Assembly (NCBI GenBank): GCA_027622715.1
Contig: JAQBYN010000001.1
Location: forward strand, 152,076-216,075
DNA from: Pseudomonadota bacterium
GTDB taxonomy: Bacteria > Pseudomonadota > Alphaproteobacteria > SHVP01
Direction: 5' to 3'
DNA: 64,000 nucleotides
Shown here: positions 52,119 through 60,319 of the stretch, in pieces
Position numbering within the stretch: the stretch's first letter is position 1
Layout: every line of letters begins with the position of its first letter
Made by a program: the position numbers and the translations under genes
The notes under the pieces: model-generated
What the model was told of the DNA's origin: nothing
Databases searched by the model: none
What the model saw: the letters and a program-made list of their open reading frames with translations, nothing else

Positions 52119-53276
52119 TCAGGGCGCCGGGGTGTACAAGACGACCGGCCCCTCGATCCCCTTCATGCCGTACTTGCCCGCTTCCTTGAACTTCAAGGAT
52201 TTGCCGGTGCACAACTCGCGCACGATATTAGTGACCAAGACTCCGTCAGTTTCGGCAGCGTCACAAACGCGCGCGGCCATCTGCACGGTTGACCCGAATA
52301 GGTCGTTGTCCTCGACGATCGGCTGGCCCGCATTGATCCCGATCCGCATATGAAGCGGCAACGCCGGGAACTCCTTATTGTGAATAATGACGCCCTTGAG
52401 CATCTTGACGGAGGCCTCAACCGACTGATCAGCATGGCCGAAACGCGCCATGATTCCGTCGCCGGTATGTTTTACTTCCGTGCCACCGTGATCTTTTAGC
52501 GCGACCCGCACGATCGCATTGTGCGCGCGCACTATTTTCTGCGCACCCTCATCGCCAAGTTCTTGAGTGATCTTGGTTGATCCAACGATATCGGTGAACA
52601 GCACCGTGATCGGCCCGTCGTTCTTTGCGATGTCACTTTCTTTCGGATTGCGCCACTTCTTAATTGTCTTTGCCATGGCGGCGACCGACTTCTCGTCGCC
52701 TTTGGCGTACTTACGCAGCGCCTTCGAGCCGTCCTGAAAGGTCCCGATATACTGTGGCTCTAGAAGGTATTCCTCGTATTTGTCGGCAAGCTTTTGCGCT
52801 GCGTCCGGCTTATTGCCGATCAGTGCCAGAGCTTTTTGAAGTAGATCAACGAACTGTTGATCGTTGAGCTTGTTCTCGTCCTTGATGACTTCCGCGGCGC
52901 CGGCGAGGAACAGGTTCGCGCCAAACTTATCAGCACCCGATATCTGGATCTTTTCCTTGATAAGGACAGCGATTGAACCTTCGAGGAATTTCATCAGTGT
53001 TTGGGTGGCGCCGTCCCCATCGCCCTCGGGTTGGGCCTCCTCTTCTTCGCCGTCCCCGTCGCCCTCGTCGGCCTCGTCAGCGGCCTCGGCGATCGCTTGT
53101 TTCACGGCCGCTGGCGAGTTGCCGACTTCTCGGGTCGCAACGGGCGCGGTCGGCATGCCCGCCATGCGCCGCAAGACCTGAAAATCGTCACTGTTGAAGA
53201 AGATCATGCCCAGCAGGGCGCCGCAGACGATGAAGGCACCGACAAAAACGATGAAACTTTGTGGGTCGAGAAACAT
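52119..53276 (-). CDS. Membrane-anchored class III cyclase with acidic linker
   Basis: This 385-residue protein has one N-terminal transmembrane helix (about 7-28), then an acidic linker (EAADEADEGDGDGEEEEAQP). A helical stretch and a C-terminal cyclase domain from about residue 220 follow. The metal Asp residues are in VLFTDIVGSTKITQ and VKHTGDGIMARFG. The expected Asn/Arg pair reads FGSTVQMAARV, with Gln for Asn, a variant common in one bacterial subfamily. It is 42 bp downstream of a gene for an acidic membrane protein and probably co-transcribed with it. Product cAMP or cGMP is not known. Confidence 0.85.
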   Translation of the reverse strand: MFLDPQSFIVFVGAFIVCGALLGMIFFNSDDFQVLRRMAGMPTAPVATREVGNSPAAVKQAIAEAADEADEGDGDGEEEEAQPEGDGDGATQTLMKFLEGSIAVLIKEKIQISGADKFGANLFLAGAAEVIKDENKLNDQQFVDLLQKALALIGNKPDAAQKLADKYEEYLLEPQYIGTFQDGSKALRKYAKGDEKSVAAMAKTIKKWRNPKESDIAKNDGPITVLFTDIVGSTKITQELGDEGAQKIVRAHNAIVRVALKDHGGTEVKHTGDGIMARFGHADQSVEASVKMLKGVIIHNKEFPALPLHMRIGINAGQPIVEDNDLFGSTVQMAARVCDAAETDGVLVTNIVRELCTGKSLKFKEAGKYGMKGIEGPVVLYTPAP

Positions 53277-53318
53277 CGTTACCTAGGTCGCGCTCGCCGA
53301 GCCTGAAGCCTATTTGCG

Positions 53319-53876
53319 TCAGAAACCGCCGCGCTGGACCATCCAGGTAACGATCGCCGCAAATGCCAAGCTCGCCCCTACGATAACGAGAATCTTAGTC
53401 AAAACAACAGCTTCCGGCCCGGAAACGACGTTTTGAACCGTCCGCGCAGCGCCGCGGGCACCGCCTCCGGTTGATTGGCGGTCGTCGTCATCGTCGCCGG
53501 CCTCGAAGTCGCCCCAGCTCCGCTCCTCAACGTCGACCTCAAAATCGTCCCAGCCGCCGTCACCGTCGCCGCCACCGCCGCCATAATCGTCGTCGTCGTC
53601 GCCGTCATCGAACCCGCCGTAGTCGTCATCGTCGCCGGGATCTTTGCGGCCGGTCTTCTGGCCCTTTTTGATTTCGCTGGAGTAGATCGTCGATTCGCGG
53701 TTCACCCCGGTGCCCGGGTTGCGTTGTTCGCGCACCACTTTGACGGCCTGGATATGACCTTGCTTCGCCATTTGTTTGGCGTCGTCGACAGCTTCTTCCC
53801 GCTGATGGGACTGGAAATGGGCTTCCAGTATCCAGCGGTCGTTCTGTTTGACGTAAAGCTCGTAGTTGATTTCCAT
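53319..53876 (-). CDS. Unknown acidic protein with C-terminal TM anchor, linked to the cyclase
   Basis: I do not recognise this 185-residue protein as a named family. The N-terminal 65 residues (MEINYELYVKQNDRWILEAH) form a compact, probably folded domain. The centre is a very acidic Gly/Asp repeat (DDDDYGGFDDGDDDDDYGGG). A transmembrane helix (about 158-180) ends the protein. It is upstream of the cyclase gene on the same strand, and both have acidic low-complexity linkers with one membrane anchor at opposite ends. They may work together. Function is not known. Confidence 0.65.
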   Translation of the reverse strand: MEINYELYVKQNDRWILEAHFQSHQREEAVDDAKQMAKQGHIQAVKVVREQRNPGTGVNRESTIYSSEIKKGQKTGRKDPGDDDDYGGFDDGDDDDDYGGGGGDGDGGWDDFEVDVEERSWGDFEAGDDDDDRQSTGGGARGAARTVQNVVSGPEAVVLTKILVIVGASLAFAAIVTWMVQRGGF

Positions 53877-53955
53877 CAGGCGGCGCGTCGCTCTATCCCG
53901 GCGGGATGGGAGTGTCCCCGGGTCGGACGGTCAAGGCAAGCCTCAATGTCCAACG

Positions 53956-55650
53956 TCATGAATCCAAAAATTGCCGAAGAATTTGACCAATTTCCGCAGT
54001 ATGCGCATCCAGCATCCCATGTGAATAGGGCAGATCGCGGATTTGACCGTTGGCCAAGAGGGGCCTTGCGCGCGGCGTCTGTTCGGCGAGATCGTCGTCG
54101 GGGTTTAGAAGAAGGATCGGTTGGCGCACCGTGGGCAGGTTTTCAGCCATGGCGTAGTTGAAGGCCGCGCGATGGCCCCACCAGCCCACCGGACCGCCGC
54201 GCAACGACTCACAAAAGTTGCGCGCCACGACGGTATCTTCAACCTCGGTGCCATAAAATTGCCATAGCCCGGCAAAGCGCTGGATCAGGTGCGAGCCGTC
54301 CTCGGCGACGGCCAGCGGCTTGTTGCGGGCGTGGCGAAGCGCGCGCTCCTCGGCGGTATAGAGCGGGGCTGAAACCATGACGACCTTGCCCACAAGGTCC
54401 GGCCGTTGGCGCGCCAATTCCATCGCCGTTTGGGAACCGGTGTGGTAGCCCATGACGTCCACCCGGGGCAGGCCAAGCCGGTCGATCAGCCCGCCCATGC
54501 ACGCAGCGTAGTCTTCAATGGATGGCGGTTGTTGCGGCGCATCGGACTCACCAAACCCCGGCGTGTCAGGCGCGATAGCCAGCCGGTCACGGCCCATTTC
54601 CGCGACCAGCGCTTCGTAAATCCGGCCCGAATTGGGGCTCATGTGAAACATGACAAAGGGTGTTCGCGGCGAATCGGCTGACCCAGCTTGGCGGAGATGA
54701 ATTAGGCCATACGGTCCGTCGTGAAACGCTCGGCGGATCGGTCCGGCCTTCAGCGCTGGTGGCACCGGCACTGGTTTCGCCGCCTCGCCTCCTGGGAGAG
54801 TCGTCGCGTCGCTGTCAAAAAACGCCCGCAGATGACGCACGAACACGTCGCTATGAACGTCGATCGACCCGTGGGAAAAGGCCGGCAGATCGACCACGCG
54901 GCCATTGGCGAGATGCGCGGCCGCACGCGCGGTCGGCGCGGTCAGGTCGTCGCCGAAATTAAACAAGAGCACCGGCTGGCGCACCTTCGGCAGGTTTTCA
55001 GCGTGAAGATAGTTGAACGCTGCGCGATGTCCCCAGGGCGCCTGCTCGCCGCCTTTGAGCGACTCGGCAAGGCTGCGATGCGCCACGATCAAGGGAACGT
55101 CGGGTTTGCGAAACGTCTTTGAAAAATTCCACCGCCAAGCAAGATGAGAACCGTCGCGTTCGATCTTCTCCGCCGCATAGTCGTGCTTTTGCTTGGCCAA
55201 TTCCTCTTCGGAATAGATCGGCGCGGAAACCAACGCCAGCTTGCGGACCAACCCAGGGCGCTGCAGCGCAAGCTCAACGCAGGTCTTGGATCCGGTGTGA
55301 TACCCCACGACATCAACCTGCGTGATCCCGAGCGCGTCGAGGAACGCGCCCATCGTCGCCGCATAGTCGGGTATTTCCGGTGGCGCCGGGGGCGCGTCGG
55401 AATCGCCGAACCCCGGCGTATCGGGTGCCAGCGCCAAGCGATCGGCTCCGAGCGCGGCAAGCGCCGCTTCCCACATGCGCCCCGACGACGGGCTCGCATG
55501 AATAAAAAGAACCGGCACCCGGGGGCTCGCACTCGGTCCCGCGGACCGGTAGTGCAGTTGGCCGTAACGGCCATCGATATAGGCGCGGGCAACGTTGGCC
55601 GGGCGGCGCCAAAACGTCATGTCGTCTGCGGCGTCCTGGGTCGTGCTCAT
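53956..55650 (-). CDS. Double-domain alpha/beta-hydrolase-fold fusion with His elbows (copy 3)
   Basis: This 564-residue protein is two alpha/beta-hydrolase domains (about 1-282 and 305-564). Each has [FI]H[AM]SPxSGR, DTPGFG[DE]SDAP and an elbow G-Y-H-T-G, giving His118 and His403 at the nucleophile position. The late acid motifs are FGDDLTAPT and PDDDLAEQT. Both domains keep a His at the usual triad position (FSHG and YSHG), unlike the copies at 12-17 kb, so this copy may be the least degenerate. Its ATG overlaps the stop of the upstream hydroxylase-like gene by 4 bases (ATGA), which puts it in an operon with two flavin-dependent enzymes. Confidence 0.85.
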   Translation of the reverse strand: MSTTQDAADDMTFWRRPANVARAYIDGRYGQLHYRSAGPSASPRVPVLFIHASPSSGRMWEAALAALGADRLALAPDTPGFGDSDAPPAPPEIPDYAATMGAFLDALGITQVDVVGYHTGSKTCVELALQRPGLVRKLALVSAPIYSEEELAKQKHDYAAEKIERDGSHLAWRWNFSKTFRKPDVPLIVAHRSLAESLKGGEQAPWGHRAAFNYLHAENLPKVRQPVLLFNFGDDLTAPTARAAAHLANGRVVDLPAFSHGSIDVHSDVFVRHLRAFFDSDATTLPGGEAAKPVPVPPALKAGPIRRAFHDGPYGLIHLRQAGSADSPRTPFVMFHMSPNSGRIYEALVAEMGRDRLAIAPDTPGFGESDAPQQPPSIEDYAACMGGLIDRLGLPRVDVMGYHTGSQTAMELARQRPDLVGKVVMVSAPLYTAEERALRHARNKPLAVAEDGSHLIQRFAGLWQFYGTEVEDTVVARNFCESLRGGPVGWWGHRAAFNYAMAENLPTVRQPILLLNPDDDLAEQTPRARPLLANGQIRDLPYSHGMLDAHTAEIGQILRQFLDS

Positions 55651-56858
55651 GAAGGCTTCTTGGTTCCGTGAAATCCAGCGGCGTCCGTGCCCAGCCCCAG
55701 CTCGCTTTTCCCGAACGGCGTCACGTTACGGTCCCAGTTGACGGCAATCTGGGTGCCCATCGCCGTTAGGTCGCGGTAATGCCGCTGAACCGGGTTGTCG
55801 TCATAAAGTCCCATCGCCCCCATTTGCCGAACAAGCCGCGTCACCGCGGCAATCAAAAGCTTGGCGACAAAAGCGCGATCGCGGTTCATTTCGAGGAGCT
55901 CCGTCGCGCTCATGCTCACGCCGGCCGCACCGCGCTCGTGCAAGATCCGGTTGTTGCTCTCATACATCAAGCGTGCCGCTTTGATCTCAGCAGCCGACTC
56001 GGCAAGACGCTGTTGCACCTGGACCAATTCGGCGATCTTGCCGCCGAATAGCGCCCCCTCACGCACCGCCGTGATGTCGCGGTAATCGGCGTAGGCACCC
56101 TCCGCCGCACCCAGCATCGGTCCCAGCAAACTCGCGCCGAAATACGGACCGAACTCCATCCGGTAGAGGTAGTGCTCAGGATTGACCGCGGCCCCCGGCG
56201 GATTGGGCGCAAAGGTCGCGCGCGAATCCATCGCCCGGTATTCCGGCACGAAAACTTCATCGCAATGCACGTCTTTGCTGCCACTGGCTTTGACACCCGA
56301 GACGAACCACGTGTCCTGTATCACGTAATCGTCTTTGGGCATCAACACCCGCAGGAACCCCGGCGCATCGTGCAGGCCGCGCTCATTGGCTTCCAGCGGC
56401 GCGGGCACCATGCACCAGTCGGCATGGTCGACGCCGGAGGCAAAGCGCCAAGTCCCCGTGACGACGTAGCCGCCATCAACCTTGCGCGCGGTCCCGTCCT
56501 TGCGCGCCGACGCCGTCGCAATGATCTGATCTTGATTGGGGCCCCAAACGTCGTCCTGACACTGTTTGGGCATGCGCGCGAGGATCGCGGCATGGGCGCC
56601 AACGACAGAGACCACCCACGCCGTCGACGAACACGCGCGGGCGAGGACCCGGGCAGCCTCGGCATGGACCGCCCAGTCCATTTCGTAACCGCCATATCGT
56701 TTGGGTTGCAAGATGCGCATCATCCCGGTGGCAAACAGGTCCTGAACTGTTGCATCAGGCAGTCGGCGAAGCTTTTCAGCTTCGGGCGCCCGCTCGCGTA
56801 GCGCCGGCAACAAGCCCTCGGCGCGTTGCAATATCTCGTCGAGAGTGGGTTGCGCCAT
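55647..56858 (-). CDS. Flavin-dependent hydroxylase of the acyl-CoA-dehydrogenase fold (copy A)
   Basis: The ATG at 56858 (GGAGAG, then AGGAG, upstream) gives 403 residues. The fold is acyl-CoA-dehydrogenase-like. The pattern STAWVVSVVGAHA, GTWRFASGVDHADWCMVPAP and DDNPVQRHYRDLTAMGTQIA is that of two-component flavin-dependent hydroxylases (HsaA/HpaB-like group). These use reduced flavin from a separate reductase to hydroxylate aromatic or other substrates. It is 35 bp downstream of a paralogue and coupled to the tandem hydrolase. No reductase is seen in the window. Confidence 0.85.
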   Translation of the reverse strand: MAQPTLDEILQRAEGLLPALRERAPEAEKLRRLPDATVQDLFATGMMRILQPKRYGGYEMDWAVHAEAARVLARACSSTAWVVSVVGAHAAILARMPKQCQDDVWGPNQDQIIATASARKDGTARKVDGGYVVTGTWRFASGVDHADWCMVPAPLEANERGLHDAPGFLRVLMPKDDYVIQDTWFVSGVKASGSKDVHCDEVFVPEYRAMDSRATFAPNPPGAAVNPEHYLYRMEFGPYFGASLLGPMLGAAEGAYADYRDITAVREGALFGGKIAELVQVQQRLAESAAEIKAARLMYESNNRILHERGAAGVSMSATELLEMNRDRAFVAKLLIAAVTRLVRQMGAMGLYDDNPVQRHYRDLTAMGTQIAVNWDRNVTPFGKSELGLGTDAAGFHGTKKPS

Positions 56859-56893
56859 AGTCTCCTGCTCTCCAATCACTGTCGTGACGTTCT

Positions 56894-58114
56894 TCACGAT
56901 ACCGCGCGACCGAGTTCCTGGTCGATGTGGGCATCGCCGGTCGCCAAGCCCAACGCCCATTTTCCGTAGGGCAGCATGTTGCGGTCCCAATTGATGCCAA
57001 TCTGCGTCGCCATCCCCATGACATCCCGGTGGTGACGTTGAACCGGGTTATCATCGAAAATGCCCATCGCACCCATCATACCGACCAAGCGCTCGGTCGA
57101 CTGAACGCACAGCTTGGCGATAAAGGCCCGATCGCGATTAATCTCCAAGCGCTTGGTCGCGGGGATAGCTGTCCCGCTGTGCCCCGCCTCGCGGAGATAG
57201 GCGATTTGATCCACCATAATCACCTCTGCGGCATGCAGTTCCGCGGCACTCTCGGCGACCCGCAGCTGCACCGGGGCGTTGTCGGCCACCGCCTCGCCGG
57301 TCATCGTGCCGGTTCGTTGCGCAGTAATCGCGCAGTAGTCGATGTATGCACCTTCGGCAGCGCCGAACATCGGGCCCAGAAGACTCATGCCGACATACGG
57401 CATGAACGGCACTTTGTAGATGTAGCTCGGGTTAACCTTGCTTCCCGGCGGATCGGCGGCAACCCACTCGCCGGCTGGCAACGTCCGGTGTGCCGGCACA
57501 AAGACGTCCTCCAGAACTAAATCCTTGGTGCCGGTACCGCGCATGCCCGAGACATACCAAGTATCTGCGATGTGCCAGTCGGTGCGCGGCACCACAATCT
57601 GGGTCGGCACTTTTTCGTCATCGACATGGACGCCGAACATCGCCCACTCGGCGTGGTCGCAGCCCGACGAAAATCCCCATTGCCCGGTGACCCGTAATCC
57701 GTCTTTATCCCGCGTGGCGCTGCCGTGGCGCTTCGCCGATGCGGTTGTGATGAGCTGGTCTTGATTGGGCCCCCAGACCTCGTCTTGAACCGCGCCCGGC
57801 ATACGCCCCAAGAAACAAGCGTGAGCGCCCACCACGGCAACGATCCATGCGGTCGACGGGCAATACTTTGCAACTTCGCGCCCGATGGCGAACTGGGCGC
57901 CCCATTCAAGTTCGAATCCGCCGTGGCGTCGCGGCTGAAAAAAGCGCACCAGCCCATTGTCAAAAAGCGCCTGCATGTTGTCTTTGAGAACGGCACGGTT
58001 GGCCTCGGTCTCGCTCGCCGTCGACCGCAACTGCGGTCCAAGCGCCCGCGCGCGCGCCACCAACACCGCCTCCATCTCCAAGGGGTCCAGCGCCTCAACG
58101 TCCCGAATGGCCAT
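56894..58114 (-). CDS. Flavin-dependent hydroxylase of the acyl-CoA-dehydrogenase fold (copy B)
   Basis: This 406-residue protein is a paralogue of the next gene: STAWIVAVVGAHACFLGRMP, GQWGFSSGCDHAEWAMFGV and DDNPVQRHHRDVMGMATQIG align directly. It probably shares the reduced-flavin hydroxylase chemistry. Copies A and B may have different substrates or form one complex. It is the first gene of the run B-A-tandem hydrolase. The dehalogenase-like gene lies 80 bp upstream on the same strand. Confidence 0.85.
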   Translation of the reverse strand: MAIRDVEALDPLEMEAVLVARARALGPQLRSTASETEANRAVLKDNMQALFDNGLVRFFQPRRHGGFELEWGAQFAIGREVAKYCPSTAWIVAVVGAHACFLGRMPGAVQDEVWGPNQDQLITTASAKRHGSATRDKDGLRVTGQWGFSSGCDHAEWAMFGVHVDDEKVPTQIVVPRTDWHIADTWYVSGMRGTGTKDLVLEDVFVPAHRTLPAGEWVAADPPGSKVNPSYIYKVPFMPYVGMSLLGPMFGAAEGAYIDYCAITAQRTGTMTGEAVADNAPVQLRVAESAAELHAAEVIMVDQIAYLREAGHSGTAIPATKRLEINRDRAFIAKLCVQSTERLVGMMGAMGIFDDNPVQRHHRDVMGMATQIGINWDRNMLPYGKWALGLATGDAHIDQELGRAVS

Positions 58115-58194
58115 GCCGTCGCCTCGCCTTAGATGCAGCCTTCTGATGACATGTTTTGTCGCATGCTAGCGGGACCACATAAATGTCTGCGCCC

Positions 58195-59094
58195 CTAAGG
58201 GTTCGTCAGGTGGTCAGACGAGCCGAAGATTTCTGCCGCAAATTCCGCAATCGCTGCCGCCATTTCTTGCGGGCTGTCTTCTTGCACAAAATGGTAGCCA
58301 TCAAGCATGACCTCGCGTTGGTTGGGCCAGGCGCGACATTGTGCACGTTGGCGTTCGGTCAAACCGGTGGCGCCACTTACCAGCAGCAACAGTTTCGGCA
58401 GATCGGACGTCGCCATGAAGGCGGCATCGGCGGTCGTCACGGCGACCACATCCGCTGGCTCGCCGCTGATCGGTAGTTGGCGCGGGAACGAAAGCGTCGG
58501 CAGCCGACCGGGCCCAGTCGCCGCGAACGGCGCGCGGTACCGCGCCATCTCCTCGGCCGTCAAGGCGCGCTGAACACTCCGAGGAATGGCCTCGACAAAT
58601 ATATTCTCCTCAAAAACCATGCGATCCCCTTCCGGACCGCGCAGCGATTCGAAGAAAGATCGGCGGCTGTCGGGGAAATCAGACCAATCACGCTCGCCCA
58701 CGACCGGCTCGCAATAGGCCAACCCACGCAGCATCGCGGCATGCGTCCGCGCCCGATGAAAGACAAGCGTTGCACCCCAGCCGTGCCCGACGACGAGATG
58801 AAGCGTCGGCGCCACCTGATCGAACCATGCGTCTAGGTAATCAATATGATCGGAAAAATGGTAGCGACACCCCGTTGGCTTTCCAGAGTCGCCCATCCCA
58901 ATCAGATCGGGCGCAAGACAACGATAGTCGGGTCGCAGCGCTGCAATGACGTTGCGCCACAAATAGGATGACGTCGGATTCCCATGCAGAAATACAATTG
59001 GGGGTCCGGCCCCCTCGTCGACGAACGCCATGTGTGAATCGTGAATCTCAAGTCGGTGCCGCTCGAACCGGTCCTGAGCGTCAATCACTGTCAC
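58195..59094 (-). CDS. Haloalkane-dehalogenase-like alpha/beta hydrolase with nucleophile replaced by Gly
   Basis: This 299-residue protein starts at GTG with a possible alternative GTG two codons later. It has HLD-like marks: VFLHGNPTSSYLWRN, APDLIGMGDSGKP, LAYCEPVVGERDW and the catalytic His in DGYHFVQEDSP. In haloalkane dehalogenases the elbow is H-D-W-G, with Asp as nucleophile. Here the codons read VVGHGWGATL, so Gly is in that place. Classical dehalogenase activity is therefore doubtful. It is 31 bp downstream of the CoA-transferase gene on the same strand. Confidence 0.82.
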   Translation of the reverse strand: MTVIDAQDRFERHRLEIHDSHMAFVDEGAGPPIVFLHGNPTSSYLWRNVIAALRPDYRCLAPDLIGMGDSGKPTGCRYHFSDHIDYLDAWFDQVAPTLHLVVGHGWGATLVFHRARTHAAMLRGLAYCEPVVGERDWSDFPDSRRSFFESLRGPEGDRMVFEENIFVEAIPRSVQRALTAEEMARYRAPFAATGPGRLPTLSFPRQLPISGEPADVVAVTTADAAFMATSDLPKLLLLVSGATGLTERQRAQCRAWPNQREVMLDGYHFVQEDSPQEMAAAIAEFAAEIFGSSDHLTNP

Positions 59095-59125
59095 CTCGAG
59101 ATTCCGTCGCGAGGGGGGTGGCCGG

Positions 59126-60319
59126 TCACCCGATCACGCCGTCCGCGCGGAGCGCCGCTATCTTCGCGTCGTCATACCCCAGACGCGCGCGCAAGATCGC
59201 CGGACCGTCGGCGCCGAGCACCGGCGCTGCGGCATAGGCGGTCTCGTCGTCGCCAACTTTGATGGGATTGCCGGCGACGGCAATGGTCGTCCCGTCCAAA
59301 TCGATCTTGGGCACCATCCGCCGCGCGACGGTCTGGGGCGACGCCGCGGCCTCGGCGACACTTTGGATCGGCGCCGCGGGCACGTCGGCGTCCGCGAAAA
59401 TCTCCAGCCATTCAGCCCGCGTCTTGCGGCTAAGCGTATCCGCTACCAAGGGCTCCAACACATCGCGGTGGGCCACGCGTGAGGCATTGCTTGAGAACCG
59501 CGCATCGGCCGCGAGTTCCGGGCGGCCGATAGCGGTGCAAAATGCCACCCAATATTTCTCGACGCCGACCGCGGCAATGACAATCGCTTCGTCGGCGGTG
59601 GCAAATGCTTGATAGGGGAAAAAATTGGGATGGCCCGCGCCGTGCGGCGGCGACGGCACACCGGTTGCAAAATAGTTGGTGATTTCGTCACCGAGCAGCG
59701 CGACTTGGGTATCGAACATGGCCACATCGACCCGGCGGCCTTTCCCCGTGCGATGACGCTCGGCCAATGCCGCCAGTAGTCCCAGCGCACCGAACAAGCC
59801 GCCCGCGGTATCGCCCAGGTGAAACGGAATATGTGCCGGGCCGCTTGAGTCGTGTCCGGTCAAACTCATGCCGCCACCCAGCGCTTGCACCGTCAAGTCA
59901 TAACCGGCGCGTTTGGCCCACGGCCCATCCTGTCCGAAGGCGCTCACCGAGCAAGAAACGATGGCCGGGTTGATTTTCGCGAGACGGGCATGGTCGACCT
60001 TGAGACGTTCGAGAACGCCAGGCCGGAAATTGTCGAACACGACATCCGCCGATTCAACGAGTTCGTCGAACACGGCCAACCCAGCGGCGCTCTTGAGATC
60101 CAGCACCAAGCTTTTCTTGTTCCGGTTATAGCTATGGAACTGTGCGTTTTCGCCGCGCACTTGTGCACCAATCTTGTTACTGCGCACCGGATCGCCGCCG
60201 GGCGGCTCGATCTTGATCACCTCGGCGCCAAGGTCCGCCAGCAACATCGTGCCGAAGGGACCGGCAATAAACATCGACAGGTCAAGAATCGTGATTCCGT
60301 GCAACACCCCTTGGGTCAT
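59126..60319 (-). CDS. CaiB/BaiF family (class III) CoA-transferase
   Basis: The ATG at 60319 overlaps the previous stop by 4 bases (ATGA) with GGGGA upstream, and gives 397 residues. Typical marks are LDLSMFIAGPFGTMLLADLG, AEVIKIEPPGGDPVR, NKKSLVLDLKS, FDNFRPGVLERL and the catalytic Asp in FHLGDTAGGLFGALGLLAAL. The enzyme moves CoA between carboxylic acids. It is coupled to the amidohydrolase-like gene upstream and may activate the same acids as the flavin hydroxylases act on. The longer frame (to 60550) is not homologous. Confidence 0.92.
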   Translation of the reverse strand: MTQGVLHGITILDLSMFIAGPFGTMLLADLGAEVIKIEPPGGDPVRSNKIGAQVRGENAQFHSYNRNKKSLVLDLKSAAGLAVFDELVESADVVFDNFRPGVLERLKVDHARLAKINPAIVSCSVSAFGQDGPWAKRAGYDLTVQALGGGMSLTGHDSSGPAHIPFHLGDTAGGLFGALGLLAALAERHRTGKGRRVDVAMFDTQVALLGDEITNYFATGVPSPPHGAGHPNFFPYQAFATADEAIVIAAVGVEKYWVAFCTAIGRPELAADARFSSNASRVAHRDVLEPLVADTLSRKTRAEWLEIFADADVPAAPIQSVAEAAASPQTVARRMVPKIDLDGTTIAVAGNPIKVGDDETAYAAAPVLGADGPAILRARLGYDDAKIAALRADGVIG

